NCBI RefSeq assembly: GCF_023806125.1
Contig: NZ_JAMSKT010000022.1
Span: forward strand, 1 to 46,575
Length of the DNA stretch: 46,575 nt
Direction of reading: 5' to 3'
DNA from: Clostridium caldaquaticum
GTDB taxonomy: Bacteria > Bacillota > Clostridia > Clostridiales > Clostridiaceae
Part shown: one piece after another, positions 24,089-35,288 of the stretch
Position numbering within the stretch: the first letter of the stretch is position 1
Layout: each line of letters starts with the position of its first letter
Translations under genes and position numbers: made by a program
The notes under the pieces: model-generated
What the model was told of the DNA's origin: nothing
Seen by the model: the letters and a program-made list of their open reading frames with translations, nothing else
The model's database searches: none

Positions 24089-24247
24089 ATGACAAATATA
24101 AACTGTGCCGAAAACTGTACCTATTCTGTAAACGGAAAATGTACATTAAATCAGATTGCCACCTCACTTAATCTGTTAAATCTTACAAATACTTGTGCTT
24201 ATTACATTCCTAAAGAAACTATAAAGAAAACTCCCCAAAAAACTTAG
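24089..24247 (+). CDS. 52-aa cysteine-rich protein
   Basis: Too short for most gene finders but convincing: GTGGAG lies about 8 bases before ATG and a strong terminator follows. The protein MTNINCAENCTYSVNGKCTL has Cys at 6, 10 and 18, and a fourth at 36 in NTCAYYIP. The spacing CxxxC-x7-C-x17-C suggests a small zinc or iron-sulphur knuckle. Similar short clostridial proteins with a CxxxCxxxxxGxC start are known and often carry misleading automatic names. It could be part of the same transcript as the 476-aa gene. Confidence 0.72.
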   Translation: MTNINCAENCTYSVNGKCTLNQIATSLNLLNLTNTCAYYIPKETIKKTPQKT

Positions 24248-24266
24248 GGGAGTTTTCAACTTTTTT
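24227..24266. terminator. Bidirectional terminator
   Basis: Arms AAAACTCCCC (24227-24236) and GGGGAGTTTT (24247-24256), followed on the plus strand by CAACTTTTTT. The left arm lies in the last codons of the cysteine-rich gene; on the minus strand it also ends the orphan binding-protein gene. Confidence 0.85.
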
Positions 24267-25857
24267 AATTTTTTACATATGCTCTATCAAGTTTAACATT
24301 TCCCTCAGGAGTAATATAAATACCTTCAATATTGGATTTTTTACATAGCACAATATTTTTAAAATACAGCGGCATCATAGGCATATCATCAATTAAAATT
24401 TCTTCTACTTTTTCTAATAATTCCTTACGTTTAATTTTATCCTTTTCAAACTTAGCCTTTAAAATTAAGCTGTCAAATTCACTATTTTTATATCCATAAA
24501 CATTCAGTTTGGAAGTAGATACCCAAGACTCTAAAAGAGCTAAAGAATCTTTATAAAAAGAAGTGTAATCAGTTAATATCATATCATAATCCGAATTTTT
24601 GATAATATCCTGAAACTCACTTTCATTATAACCTTTACAATCTATATGAATATCTAAAGCTTCTTTAATTCCCTTAGCTACAGCTTCACATAATTTTTTA
24701 TTTTCAATAGTGTTTAAGTAAACCAATTTGAAACTTTTACTATTAACATATTTACTTTCTGCTAAAAATTTTTTACTAAGGACTGTATCTGCAGTATTTT
24801 TTATTAACATTTTTCTATTTATAAAAATATTATCTTCTTTTAAACCATCTGGCAGATAAGCTGCTGCAGTTTTTACTGTATTATTTAAATTTTCTACTGC
24901 TAAGTTTTCTCTATCAATTGCTAAAGAAAGTGCTTTTCTAAAATTTACATCTGCAATAATTCCGTCTTTGTTTAAATTAAAGTTTATACTGGTACCACTG
25001 TCTATTGGTACAGCTTCTCCTTCACCATCTATTATAAGATTTTTACTTTCTCCCATTGGCGGATTTGTAAATATATTAATTTTAGAAGTTTTAAAACCAG
25101 CCAAGGCTTTTTCGCTGCTATTAAGTGCAGTTACATAAATTTTATCGCTTTTAACTTTATACATATCATAATAGTTTTCATTTTTTAGTAAGGTTATTTC
25201 TCCAGTTTCAGATACATAATCTATTATAAAAGCACCTGAATAATTTATATTATTATAAGTTTCCCTCCAGCTTTCAAGCTGCTTATTAACTTTTCTAAGA
25301 GTATATATAGGCTGACCTAAAATTTTAATAAAATAATCTGCTGGATAATTTAATCTTATTTGGAGGGTTTTATCGTCCTTTGCTCTAATAGCTACATTAT
25401 CAAAAGACTTTTTACCATTTTTATAATCTTCTGCTCCAAATATGTAATACAGTTGATAAGCATAGTCATTATCTTGTTTAGGGTTTAAAATACTTTTAAA
25501 AAATTCTACAAAATCTGATGCTTTTATCTTAGTACCATCACTCCATTTTACATCTTCACGAAGATTAAAAGTGTAAGTCATCTCATCTTCGCTTACTGTC
25601 CAGCTTTCTGCAATACCTGGAGCAATATTGCCAGATTCATCAATTTTAACTAACCCTTCAAATAATAAAAGAAGCAAATCCTTCCCTCTTACATCATTGC
25701 CTTTTAAAAGTTTTAAATCCTCTGGAATCTTTCCTATATCATATACTAAATAATTATCTGCTTTATTATCCTCTTTTTTTTCACTTGTCTTCTTCTCTAT
25801 GCAGCCCCCATTTAACAGCATTAAAATAATAAAAACCCATAAAATTATTTTTTTCAT
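24265..25857 (-). CDS. Peptide ABC transporter substrate-binding lipoprotein (OppA/DppA family), orphan
   Basis: A 530-aa family 5 solute-binding protein. The signal peptide MKKIILWVFIILMLLNGGC ends in a lipobox with Cys19. AESWTVSEDEMTYTFNLRED and VKWSDGTKIKASDFVEF are the typical family signature, and FRKALSLAIDRE with its following Asn marks the central region. No permease or ATPase gene lies near, so it either serves a transporter encoded elsewhere or acts as a sensor. Its downstream end is the shared terminator at 24227-24266. Confidence 0.87.
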   Translation of the reverse strand: MKKIILWVFIILMLLNGGCIEKKTSEKKEDNKADNYLVYDIGKIPEDLKLLKGNDVRGKDLLLLLFEGLVKIDESGNIAPGIAESWTVSEDEMTYTFNLREDVKWSDGTKIKASDFVEFFKSILNPKQDNDYAYQLYYIFGAEDYKNGKKSFDNVAIRAKDDKTLQIRLNYPADYFIKILGQPIYTLRKVNKQLESWRETYNNINYSGAFIIDYVSETGEITLLKNENYYDMYKVKSDKIYVTALNSSEKALAGFKTSKINIFTNPPMGESKNLIIDGEGEAVPIDSGTSINFNLNKDGIIADVNFRKALSLAIDRENLAVENLNNTVKTAAAYLPDGLKEDNIFINRKMLIKNTADTVLSKKFLAESKYVNSKSFKLVYLNTIENKKLCEAVAKGIKEALDIHIDCKGYNESEFQDIIKNSDYDMILTDYTSFYKDSLALLESWVSTSKLNVYGYKNSEFDSLILKAKFEKDKIKRKELLEKVEEILIDDMPMMPLYFKNIVLCKKSNIEGIYITPEGNVKLDRAYVKN

Positions 25858-25962
25858 AAGTTAACTCTCCACACATAACTTTATTGAATTTTAAAACAAA
25901 AAGTTTCTTCAAATCCTATCTCTAAATTCTAACCATTAATATACGAATTAATCAAAGTTATG

Positions 25963-26442
25963 CTATTGAGGTAAGTATTTAATAAAATTGAATTTATTAA
26001 CTTCAATAATATCTGAATTTTCTCCCAGAATACACATATGTTCTTTAATTATGCTGTATCCATCCTTAAACATAATATTTCTTTTTATAAATAAGTTTTG
26101 TCTTGAATAACTTATTGTCTGTTCAAATTTTCCTGTAGTTATATAAACTCCCTTATGAGCTTTATTCTCATCTAGCTTACTTACAAAAAAGTTCATCTCC
26201 TCTTTTAAAACCATCTCAGCCTTATGGTACTTAAAAAGCACTGTTTCTTTAATTCCTGTGAACCTGATAATAAGCATATCACTTGTTTTAATTATTATTT
26301 TATAATCTATATTAGATTTCCAGCATATCTTAGTCAAATATTTTAAAATAGTATCTATCTTTATTATCTTTAATTGAATTCTTGCTCTTTCTATTTCTTT
26401 TTCCCTTAATTTGTAGTATAAAAAATCCAAAAGCTGAGCCAT
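25963..26442 (-). CDS. Degenerate Mrr/restriction-endonuclease-like protein
   Basis: A 159-aa protein. An N-terminal helical, charged stretch (residues 1-40) is followed by a region with the order of an Mrr-type PD-(D/E)XK fold: SDMLIIRFTG (Asp55 could be the metal ligand), ETVLFKYHK (Lys70 in place of the QxK Lys) and KGVYITTGKFEQTISYSRQN, which matches the Mrr GxxITTxxF motif. The acidic or Gln residue before the catalytic Lys is replaced by hydrophobic residues, so nuclease activity is doubtful. AGGAGGAAATA lies just before ATG. It stands between the OppA-like gene and gatB. Family assignment is tentative. Confidence 0.6.
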   Translation of the reverse strand: MAQLLDFLYYKLREKEIERARIQLKIIKIDTILKYLTKICWKSNIDYKIIIKTSDMLIIRFTGIKETVLFKYHKAEMVLKEEMNFFVSKLDENKAHKGVYITTGKFEQTISYSRQNLFIKRNIMFKDGYSIIKEHMCILGENSDIIEVNKFNFIKYLPQ

Positions 26443-26520
26443 TATTTCCTCCTAGTTATTGCTAGTTCAAAGTTTACACTACATTATATGTATAAATATA
26501 TAAATTCTTAACTTTAAATA

Positions 26521-26549
26521 AAAACTAAAAGGATGCCCTAAAGCATCCT
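26521..26549 (-). terminator. Terminator of the gatCAB operon
   Basis: On the minus strand AGGATGC, loop TTTAGG, GCATCCT, then TTTAGTTTTT. It begins two bases after the gatB stop. Confidence 0.88.
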
Positions 26550-26551
26550 GA

Positions 26552-27982
26552 TTATAGTTTATTTAATTCCTCAGTTACTAATTTGTTTGCTATTTGCGGA
26601 TTAGCTTTTCCTTTTGATTCTTTCATAACTAACCCTACAACAAAACCGATGATTTTAGTTTTTCCGCTCTTATAATCCTCTACAGCCTTTGGATTATTTT
26701 GAAGTACTTTGACTACTACTTCTCTGATAGCTCCTTCATCACTGTTTTGAACAAGTCCTTTTTCCTCTACTATAGCTTTAGGAGATTTTCCAGTATTGAA
26801 CATATCTTCTACTACTTTTTTACCTATATTATTTGAAATGGTTCCTGAATTTATCAGCTTAATTAGCTCTGCTAAATCCTGCGGCTTAAATTTTAAGTTT
26901 TCAACACTCATATTTTTCTCATTCATAAGCCTTGAAATATCACCCATAAGCCAGTTTGATGCTGCTTTTGCATCATTACTTTCCTTAGCCGCAGCTTCAA
27001 AGAAATCAGCCATAGCCATAGATAATGTAAGAACTCCAGCATCATATTTAGGTATACCAAACTCTTTAACAAATCTTTCAGCTTTTTCATGAGGAAGCTC
27101 TGGTATTGTACTTCTTATCTCTTCAATCCATTCATCGCTTACATTAAGAGTAACTAAATCTCCTTCTGGGAAATATCTATAGTCATTAGCCTGTTCTTTA
27201 TTTCTCATGACTACAGTAACCCCAACTGCTTCATCATATCTTCTAGTTTCAACAAAAAGCTGTTCTCCGCTTTCTACAGCTTTAACCTGTCTTTCGTATT
27301 CATAATATAGAGCCTTCTCAAGTGCTTTAAATGAATTCATGTTCTTAATTTCAGATTTCACTCCAAATTCACTGGTTCCTTCTGGTCTTATGGATATATT
27401 CCCGTCGCATCTTAAAGAACCTTCTTCCATTTTTACATCAGACACTCCAATTGAACTTAATATGCTTTTTAACTTTTGAAGATAAAGAGTTGCTTCTTCA
27501 GGAGTTCTAATATCTGGTTTTGAAACTATTTCTATTAACGGTACTCCTGCTCGATTGTAGTCTACTAATGTTCCTGCAGATGTATGAAGAAGCTTTCCAG
27601 CATCCTCTTCAATATGTATTCTCTGTACACCTATTTTTTTCTTTTCTCCGCTTTCAAGTTCAATCTCGATGTATCCATCGTAGCATAAAGGAATTTCATC
27701 CTGAGTTATTTGATAGTTTTTAGGATTATCAGGGTAGAAGTAATTTTTTCTATCCATTCTGCTTATATTATGTATTTTACAGTTTAATGCAAGTCCTGCT
27801 TTTATTCCATATTCAACTACTTTTTTATTTAACTGCGGAAGAGAGCCTGGAAGCCCTAAACATACAGGACAAACATGAGTATTAGGCTTACCTCCGAATT
27901 CTGTAGTACATCCGCAGTATATTTTTGTATTTGTTGAAAGCTCTGCATGGACTTCTAATCCAATGACTGCTTCATATTTCAT
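26552..27982 (-). CDS. gatB: Aspartyl/glutamyl-tRNA amidotransferase subunit B
   Basis: A 476-aa subunit that phosphorylates and amidates Glu-tRNA(Gln) or Asp-tRNA(Asn), using ammonia passed from GatA. EAVIGLEVHAEL at the start, the zinc-site CGC and CPVCLGLPGSLPQLN, NYFYPDNPKNYQIT and SLRCDGNISIRP are GatB signatures; the C-terminal GatB_Yqey tail domain (about residues 330-476) binds tRNA. ATG follows AAGGAGG at 9 bases. It is last in gatC-gatA-gatB, 28 bp after gatA. Clostridia lack a standard glutaminyl-tRNA synthetase in many species, so this would be the route to Gln-tRNA. Confidence 0.96.
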   Translation of the reverse strand: MKYEAVIGLEVHAELSTNTKIYCGCTTEFGGKPNTHVCPVCLGLPGSLPQLNKKVVEYGIKAGLALNCKIHNISRMDRKNYFYPDNPKNYQITQDEIPLCYDGYIEIELESGEKKKIGVQRIHIEEDAGKLLHTSAGTLVDYNRAGVPLIEIVSKPDIRTPEEATLYLQKLKSILSSIGVSDVKMEEGSLRCDGNISIRPEGTSEFGVKSEIKNMNSFKALEKALYYEYERQVKAVESGEQLFVETRRYDEAVGVTVVMRNKEQANDYRYFPEGDLVTLNVSDEWIEEIRSTIPELPHEKAERFVKEFGIPKYDAGVLTLSMAMADFFEAAAKESNDAKAASNWLMGDISRLMNEKNMSVENLKFKPQDLAELIKLINSGTISNNIGKKVVEDMFNTGKSPKAIVEEKGLVQNSDEGAIREVVVKVLQNNPKAVEDYKSGKTKIIGFVVGLVMKESKGKANPQIANKLVTEELNKL

Positions 27983-28010
27983 ACGTATTTCCTCCTTTGT
28001 AAATGCCTTT

Positions 28011-29468
28011 TTATAAGTTAGGCATCATCTTGTGCCAATCTGTAGACTGCTCAAAACTATAAGCTATATTAAAGAGCACATCTTCTCTAAAATAATCTCC
28101 CATAAGCTGAAGCCCAATCGGCAAGCCGTCTGCCATACCGCAAGGTATTGAAATAGCTGGTATACCTGCAATATTTACAGGCACAGTATATATATCTGAC
28201 AAATACATAGAAAGTACGTCATCTACCTTTTCACCTATTTTAAAAGCTGTTGTTGGTGCTGTAGGTGAAATTATAGCATCAAACTCTTTAAATACTCTTT
28301 GGAAATCCTGCTTAATCAGATTTCTTACCTTTAATGCTTTTTTATAATAAGCATCGTAATAACCTGCAGAAAGCACATAAGTTCCAAGCATTATTCTTCT
28401 CTTAACTTCTTTTCCAAAGCCTTCATTTTTAGACTTATAGTAAATATCAACAGCATCATTAAATTCTGTTGCTCTATGTCCATATCTTATTCCATCAAAC
28501 CTAGCTAAGTTTGATGAAGCCTCAGCACTTGAAATTATATAATAAGCAGCTAATGCATATTCTGAAAGAGGCAGAGAACATTCTAAAACATCAGCACCAT
28601 TTTCTTTAAGAACATTTATAGCCTCTTCAACAGCCTTTCTTACATCTTCACTGAGCCCCTCTCCAAAGTACTCCTTTGGAACACCTATTCTCTTTCCCTT
28701 AATATCCTTAATTAAGCTTTTTGAATAGTCCTGTACTTTTACATCTGCTGTAGTTGAATCTTTTCTGTCAAAACCTGCGATATACTGAGTAAGAAGTGCG
28801 CAATCTTCAACGTCTCTTCCAAAAGGTCCTATTTGATCCAAAGTAGATCCAAAAGCAACAAGTCCATATCTTGAAACCCTTCCATAAGTAGGTTTAAGTC
28901 CAACTATTCCACAAAGAGATGCTGGCTGTCTTACAGAACCGCCTGTTTCTGAACCTAATGAAATTGGTGCTTCGCATGCTGCAACTGCTGCAGCTGCTCC
29001 TCCTGAAGAACCTCCTGGTACCCTCTCTAAATCCCAAGGATTTTTTACTAATTTATAAGCACTATTTTCATTAGAAGACCCCATAGCAAATTCATCCATG
29101 TTAAGCTTACCAAGAATTACTGCATCTTCTCTTTTTAAATTTTCAACAACATGGGCATCAAAGGGTGCTTTATAGTTTTTTAATATTTTAGAAGCACAAG
29201 TATTTTGCATCCCCCTAACGCTTATATTATCTTTAATTGCTACAGGTACTCCAGCAAGTCCTCCTAAAGTCTCTCCTCTGCTTATCTTTTCATCTAGCTC
29301 TTTTGCCTTTGAAATAGCTTCTTCTTCAGCTACATAAAGATAAGCTCCTAGAGTTTCATCAACCTTTTCAATTCTATTTAGGATACTTCTAGTTACTTCC
29401 TCTGCTTTTACTTCTTTTTTATTTATAAGTTCTTTAATTTCATGAGCTTTCAGCTTATGTAATTCCAT
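28011..29468 (-). CDS. gatA: Aspartyl/glutamyl-tRNA amidotransferase subunit A
   Basis: A 485-aa amidase-signature enzyme that releases ammonia from glutamine for Gat[11 protein letters not shown] has the catalytic Lys, and [14 protein letters not shown] and [18 protein letters not shown] hold the cis-Ser and nucleophile Ser of the triad. [20 protein letters not shown] is the strongly conserved GatA block. The ribosome site CAGGAGG precedes ATG. It lies 16 bp after gatC and 28 bp before gatB. Confidence 0.96.
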   Translation of the reverse strand: MELHKLKAHEIKELINKKEVKAEEVTRSILNRIEKVDETLGAYLYVAEEEAISKAKELDEKISRGETLGGLAGVPVAIKDNISVRGMQNTCASKILKNYKAPFDAHVVENLKREDAVILGKLNMDEFAMGSSNENSAYKLVKNPWDLERVPGGSSGGAAAAVAACEAPISLGSETGGSVRQPASLCGIVGLKPTYGRVSRYGLVAFGSTLDQIGPFGRDVEDCALLTQYIAGFDRKDSTTADVKVQDYSKSLIKDIKGKRIGVPKEYFGEGLSEDVRKAVEEAINVLKENGADVLECSLPLSEYALAAYYIISSAEASSNLARFDGIRYGHRATEFNDAVDIYYKSKNEGFGKEVKRRIMLGTYVLSAGYYDAYYKKALKVRNLIKQDFQRVFKEFDAIISPTAPTTAFKIGEKVDDVLSMYLSDIYTVPVNIAGIPAISIPCGMADGLPIGLQLMGDYFREDVLFNIAYSFEQSTDWHKMMPNL

Positions 29469-29484
29469 TTAAATATACCTCCTG

Positions 29485-29772
29485 CTACTCAATAACCTTA
29501 GGAACTAAGAAATACTCTTCTAATTTATCTGGAGCATTTAAAAGTACATCCTTAAGCTCCATAGAAGAACTGACTTCATCTTCCCTCAGTCTGTTTTCTA
29601 TGTAATAAGGGTTAACTAATATTTCTACATTTTCAGTATTTAATTCATTTAATTTTTCAATATACCCTAATACAGCGTTTAAGTCATGGGTAAGCGCTTC
29701 CTTTTCTTCTTCAGTGAAGCTTAATCTAGCAAGTTCTGCTACATATTCAACATCTTTTTTAGTAACTGACAT
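29485..29772 (-). CDS. gatC: Aspartyl/glutamyl-tRNA amidotransferase subunit C
   Basis: A 95-aa linker subunit that stabilises the GatA-GatB complex. [16 protein letters not shown] is the family N-terminus and LREDEV with the final [10 protein letters not shown] its C-terminus. It is the first gene of the operon, with GAGGAGAG upstream of ATG. Confidence 0.95.
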   Translation of the reverse strand: MSVTKKDVEYVAELARLSFTEEEKEALTHDLNAVLGYIEKLNELNTENVEILVNPYYIENRLREDEVSSSMELKDVLLNAPDKLEEYFLVPKVIE

Positions 29773-29815
29773 TTCAACTCTCCTCTTTTCTTCATAATCC
29801 TAGTCAATATTTACT

Positions 29816-29824
29816 ATTCTACCA
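29816..29824 (-). promoter_or_regulatory. Possible extended -10 promoter of gatCAB
   Basis: TGGTAGAAT on the minus strand, 44 bp upstream of gatC. No good -35 is seen at the proper distance (AGCCTA). Confidence 0.35.
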
Positions 29825-29855
29825 CAAAATAAACTTTTTAGGCTAGAATGTAAAG

Positions 29856-29894
29856 AAAAAATACATCAATACTACAAATATTGATGTATTTTTT
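29856..29894. terminator. Bidirectional terminator
   Basis: AAAAAATACATCAATA pairs with TATTGATGTATTTTTT around a short loop. It ends the minus-strand transcript of the 89-aa membrane protein gene before gatC. Confidence 0.82.
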
Positions 29895-29906
29895 AATATT
29901 ATTAAA

Positions 29907-30176
29907 TTATTGAACTCTCATGAGTCTAAAAAACATGGAACCAAAAGCCATAATAAAGCAAATGGCAGTATATATTAAATCTCTAAAACTGGATTTCAGA
30001 TAAAATATTCTTATGCCCCAAACAATCATAGTAAAAAACAAGCACCACTGAAGGGTATAGTAATCATAAAAATACTTTATGTACACAAAATGATATGTAG
30101 AAAGCATTGTTAAAATTAGAGATATGATAGTCAATGATACTCCTACCCACCCTAATATATTGATTATCTTTTTCAT
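29907..30176 (-). CDS. Small membrane protein, about three membrane segments
   Basis: An 89-aa hydrophobic protein of unknown function. Segments lie at about residues 5-27 (INILGWVGVSLTIISLILTM), 42-60 (LQWCLFFTMIVWGIRIFYL) and 66-84 (DLIYTAICFIMAFGSMFF). GGAGGGCAG lies 5 bases before ATG and a strong terminator follows, so it is a real gene. I know of no motif in it. Confidence 0.65.
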   Translation of the reverse strand: MKKIINILGWVGVSLTIISLILTMLSTYHFVYIKYFYDYYTLQWCLFFTMIVWGIRIFYLKSSFRDLIYTAICFIMAFGSMFFRLMRVQ

Positions 30177-30318
30177 TTCTGCCCTCCTATATTTTTTACA
30201 AGTATGATATGATTATAAATCTAGTGCTTTCAGAATAACTAATTCTTTGTCCATGCTATATAATACCCTAAAAAACTTCTGCTGTAAATAGTATTTCTAT
30301 ATTTTTACAAATATTTTA

Positions 30319-32319
<2,001 letters not shown>

Positions 32320-32364
32320 TTACCTCCAAACAAATCCAATTAATGTCCGAAACATAACAAAATT

Positions 32365-34608
32365 TTACATTAATTCCAATGGTGCCAGTCCTAGCATAAA
32401 GCTTTTTATCCCTTGGGTATTAAAAGCAATAGTAAGCTTTATATCACTTCCATCTTTTGTAACACTTACTATAGTTCCAACTCCGAACTTAGCGTGCTTA
32501 ACCTTTCTTCCTAAGGTTGCTTCCTCTGCTGTCAGCATTTTTCCTGTTTTCTGTGTACTATTTAAAGCTGCACTATTTACATTATAACTCTGTGCACCTG
32601 CTCCAGCTGTTCTTGAAGCATTATTACCTAGACTATTTAAAGACAAACTTCCCATACCAAACTTTTGTACACTGCTTTTTCCATTAATATATTCCTTAAG
32701 ATGAGCTGGCACCTCATTTAAAAAATCTGATTGTGCATAGGCTACAGTTCTTCCAAATACTCTTCTGACTTCTGCTGAAGTCATATACAGTTTTTCCTTT
32801 GCCCTCGTTATACCAACATAGCACAGCCTTCTAGATTCCTGCATTTCACTTTCATTGTTTAAAGATGCCATGCCTGGAAAAATACCATTTTCCATTCCTA
32901 CCATAAATACTACAGGAAACTCTAAGCCTTTTGCACTATGAAGTGTCATTAAAACAACGCTGTCAGCATTTTCATCAAAATTATCAATGTCTGATACAAG
33001 AGTAACCTTTTCTAAAAAAGCAGATAATGATGTATCTTCTGAAGTCTGTTCAAACTCAACGGCAGCTGAAACCAGTTCCTTAAGGTTTTCTATTCTGCTT
33101 TGATCTTCAATATCTTTTGAGTTTTTCAGTTCCTTTAAATATCCTGACTCCTCAAGTATTGCTTCAATAAGCTCTGAAACCTCTATTTCATCTCTTCTTC
33201 TCATAAAGCTGTTTATAAGACTTGTAAACTTATTAACAGCTGTAACAGTTCTCGCTGCAAGATCTGGCACATATTCAATATCTAAAAGAGTGCTGTATAA
33301 AGGCTCTTCATTATTGTTTGCAAATTCCTGAATCTTTGCAACTGTTGTTTCCCCAATATTTCTCTTTGGAACATTTATAATCCTCTGAAGACTTATATCA
33401 TCCAGCGGGTTATTTATAAGCCTTAAGTAAGCAAGTATATCCTTAATTTCCTTTCTGTCATAAAATTTAAGACCGCCAATAAGCCTGTAAGGAATATCGT
33501 TTTTTATAAAACTGTCTTCAAATATACGGGACTGAGCATTAGTTCTATATAATACAGCAAAATCACTATATCTTTTTCCTTCTTCCTTTATTATTTTCTT
33601 TATTTCTGAAACAACAAAATTACCCTCGTCGCTGTCAGAAAAAGCTCTATAAATCTTTATCTTTTCTCCAGCTTCATTAGTAGTTCTAAGCACCTTATCT
33701 TTTCTTTCATAATTATTTTTTATGACAAAATTAGCTGCATTTAATATATTTCCCTTGGACCTGTAATTCTGCTCAAGCTTTATTACCTTAGCCTCTGGAT
33801 AGTCCTTTTCAAAATCTAATATGTTTCTTATATTTGCTCCTCTCCACTCATAGATGCACTGATCATCATCACCTACAACACATATGTTTCTATGACCTTG
33901 TGATAAAAGCCTTACAAGTTCATACTGTGTCATGTTTGTATCCTGATACTCATCTACCATAATATATTTAAATTTTCTCTGATAAAACTCTAGTACATCT
34001 TTATGTTCTCTAAAAAGCTGAACAGTTTTAAATATAATGTCGTCAAAATCAAGAGCATTATTTGCTTTAAGCCTTTTTTGATAAAGCATATATACATCAG
34101 CTACCTTATTAAGCCTGAAATTATACTGATTTTCTCTTTTAAACTGGTCAGGTCCTATTAAGTTATCCTTAGCTGCTCCGATTTTATTAATAACTTCTTT
34201 TTCATCCAAGTCCTTTTCGTTTATGTTTAATTCCTTCATGCACTGTTTAATTAGAGTCTTTTGGTCATATGTATCATATATAACAAAATTTTTATTGTAG
34301 CCAAGCTTATCTATTTCACGTCTTAAAATTCTTACACAACTTGAATGAAAAGTTGAAACCCACATATTGTCAACTTCATCGCCAACAAGGCTTTTAACTC
34401 TTTCCTTCATTTCCTGTGCTGCCTTGTTTGTAAATGTAATGGCAAGTATTTGAGAAGGATAAATTCCTAAATCATTTATCATATATGCTATTCTATAAGT
34501 TAAAACTCTTGTTTTTCCAGAACCTGCCCCTGCCAATATAAGCAGCGGTCCGTTGATTGTTGTAGCTGCATCGTATTGTTCTTTATTTAAAAGCTTTTGT
34601 AAATCCAT
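32365..34608 (-). CDS. pcrA: ATP-dependent DNA helicase PcrA (UvrD/Rep family)
   Basis: A 747-aa superfamily 1A 3'-5' helicase for repair and replication. ILAGAGSGKTRVL is Walker A (motif I), TFTNKAAQEM motif Ia, VDEYQDTN Walker B, VGDDDQCIYEWRGA motif III, TLHSAKGLEFPVVF motif V and YVGITRAKEKLY motif VI. The tail of about 100 residues is rich in Ser and Asn and ends in a Tudor-like segment (GRKVKHAKFGVGTIVSV) that binds RNA polymerase in relatives. CAGGAGGG precedes ATG. It is the first gene of a pcrA-ligA unit. Confidence 0.95.
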   Translation of the reverse strand: MDLQKLLNKEQYDAATTINGPLLILAGAGSGKTRVLTYRIAYMINDLGIYPSQILAITFTNKAAQEMKERVKSLVGDEVDNMWVSTFHSSCVRILRREIDKLGYNKNFVIYDTYDQKTLIKQCMKELNINEKDLDEKEVINKIGAAKDNLIGPDQFKRENQYNFRLNKVADVYMLYQKRLKANNALDFDDIIFKTVQLFREHKDVLEFYQRKFKYIMVDEYQDTNMTQYELVRLLSQGHRNICVVGDDDQCIYEWRGANIRNILDFEKDYPEAKVIKLEQNYRSKGNILNAANFVIKNNYERKDKVLRTTNEAGEKIKIYRAFSDSDEGNFVVSEIKKIIKEEGKRYSDFAVLYRTNAQSRIFEDSFIKNDIPYRLIGGLKFYDRKEIKDILAYLRLINNPLDDISLQRIINVPKRNIGETTVAKIQEFANNNEEPLYSTLLDIEYVPDLAARTVTAVNKFTSLINSFMRRRDEIEVSELIEAILEESGYLKELKNSKDIEDQSRIENLKELVSAAVEFEQTSEDTSLSAFLEKVTLVSDIDNFDENADSVVLMTLHSAKGLEFPVVFMVGMENGIFPGMASLNNESEMQESRRLCYVGITRAKEKLYMTSAEVRRVFGRTVAYAQSDFLNEVPAHLKEYINGKSSVQKFGMGSLSLNSLGNNASRTAGAGAQSYNVNSAALNSTQKTGKMLTAEEATLGRKVKHAKFGVGTIVSVTKDGSDIKLTIAFNTQGIKSFMLGLAPLELM

Positions 34609-34666
34609 TCATCAACCCTCCTGTAAAGTATGCTGACATAAACATCTGTTCTGTTACATGCCTTTA

Positions 34667-34675
34667 ATTATATCA
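34667..34675 (-). promoter_or_regulatory. Extended -10 promoter before pcrA
   Basis: TGATATAAT on the minus strand, about 60 bp upstream of pcrA and just after the yerC terminator. A -35 is weak (GTTATA). Confidence 0.5.
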
Positions 34676-34710
34676 TATTTTCATATTAATATAACAAAAT
34701 ATAAACAATA

Positions 34711-34733
34711 AAAAAACCCGTAATAAAACGGGC
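34711..34733 (-). terminator. Terminator of the TrpR-like gene
   Basis: On the minus strand CCCG, loop TTTTATTA, CGGG, then TTTTTTTATTG, just after the stop at 34749. Confidence 0.82.
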
Positions 34734-34748
34734 TATAAAACTTACATT

Positions 34749-35054
34749 TTATTTATCTTTCCAATTAATTCTTTCGAAAACAATGTTGTATCCATCGCTT
34801 CCATAATTTAAAGCTCTGTTCACTCGGCTTATAGTGGCAGTGCTTGCTCCTGTTACACTTGCTATATCAAGATAAGTTTTCTTTTGCTTAAGCATTTTTG
34901 CAACCTGCAATCTCTGTTCTAAATCTTTTATTTCATTTATTGTGCATATATCTTCAAAAAATCTATATACTTCTTCTCTAGTCTGCAAAGATAATATTGC
35001 ATCGCAAAGAAAATCCATTTCTTTACTTTCTAGCTTTGAGTTATACTCTCCCAT
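34749..35054 (-). CDS. YerC/YecD-type TrpR-like DNA-binding protein
   Basis: A 101-aa protein with a Trp-repressor-like helix-turn-helix: FFEDICTINEIKDLEQRLQV, then KKTYLDIASVTGASTATISR as the HTH and VNRALNYGSDGY. The start ATG 35054 has GGAGGG 6 bases upstream; ATG 35075 has no site. In other Firmicutes the family lies next to pcrA, as here, but its target is not established. A small RNA-like unit lies about 150 bp upstream and could be its leader. Confidence 0.87.
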   Translation of the reverse strand: MGEYNSKLESKEMDFLCDAILSLQTREEVYRFFEDICTINEIKDLEQRLQVAKMLKQKKTYLDIASVTGASTATISRVNRALNYGSDGYNIVFERINWKDK

Positions 35055-35199
35055 CAATTTCCCTCCATTGTACATAGGTTATTATTAAACCCAAACGTTT
35101 ACTCTACTTTATTTTATCATTTTACCCAATAATATTCCATATAAACATAAAAATTTTACAATTTAAAACTTTATCGTGATAAATTGAAAAATCATTAAC

Positions 35200-35282
35200 A
35201 AAAAGTAAAACAGCCCTTGGGGCAGGGCTGTTTATCTAATAAATAAAAAGGGGGCTAATTAATTCTTTTTATTTATCCTTGC
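35200..35282 (-). ncRNA. Candidate small RNA or leader RNA upstream of the TrpR-like gene
   Basis: A predicted transcript of about 80 bases that begins 7 bases after a near-consensus promoter and ends at a clear terminator. It has no open frame of useful length. The 5' part contains AAATAAAAAG and CTTTTTATTT, which can pair around GAATTAATTAGCCCC; the 3' part is the terminator hairpin. The AGCCC in the loop of the first hairpin could pair with the GGGCT of the terminator, so two exclusive folds are possible. This would fit an attenuator for the gene at 35054 as well as a free small RNA. Confidence 0.5.
35202..35233 (-). terminator. Terminator of the candidate small RNA
   Basis: On the minus strand AAACAGCCC (35233-35225), an 8-base loop TGCCCCAA, GGGCTGTTT (35216-35208), then TACTTTTT. 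A 9-bp stem. Confidence 0.78.
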
Positions 35283-35288
35283 ACAATC

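Noticed and set aside
35241-35276. Terminator at AAATAAAAAG / CTTTTTATTT
   Set aside because: The arms are AT-only apart from one pair each and no U-tract follows. It is better explained as the first hairpin of the candidate small RNA.
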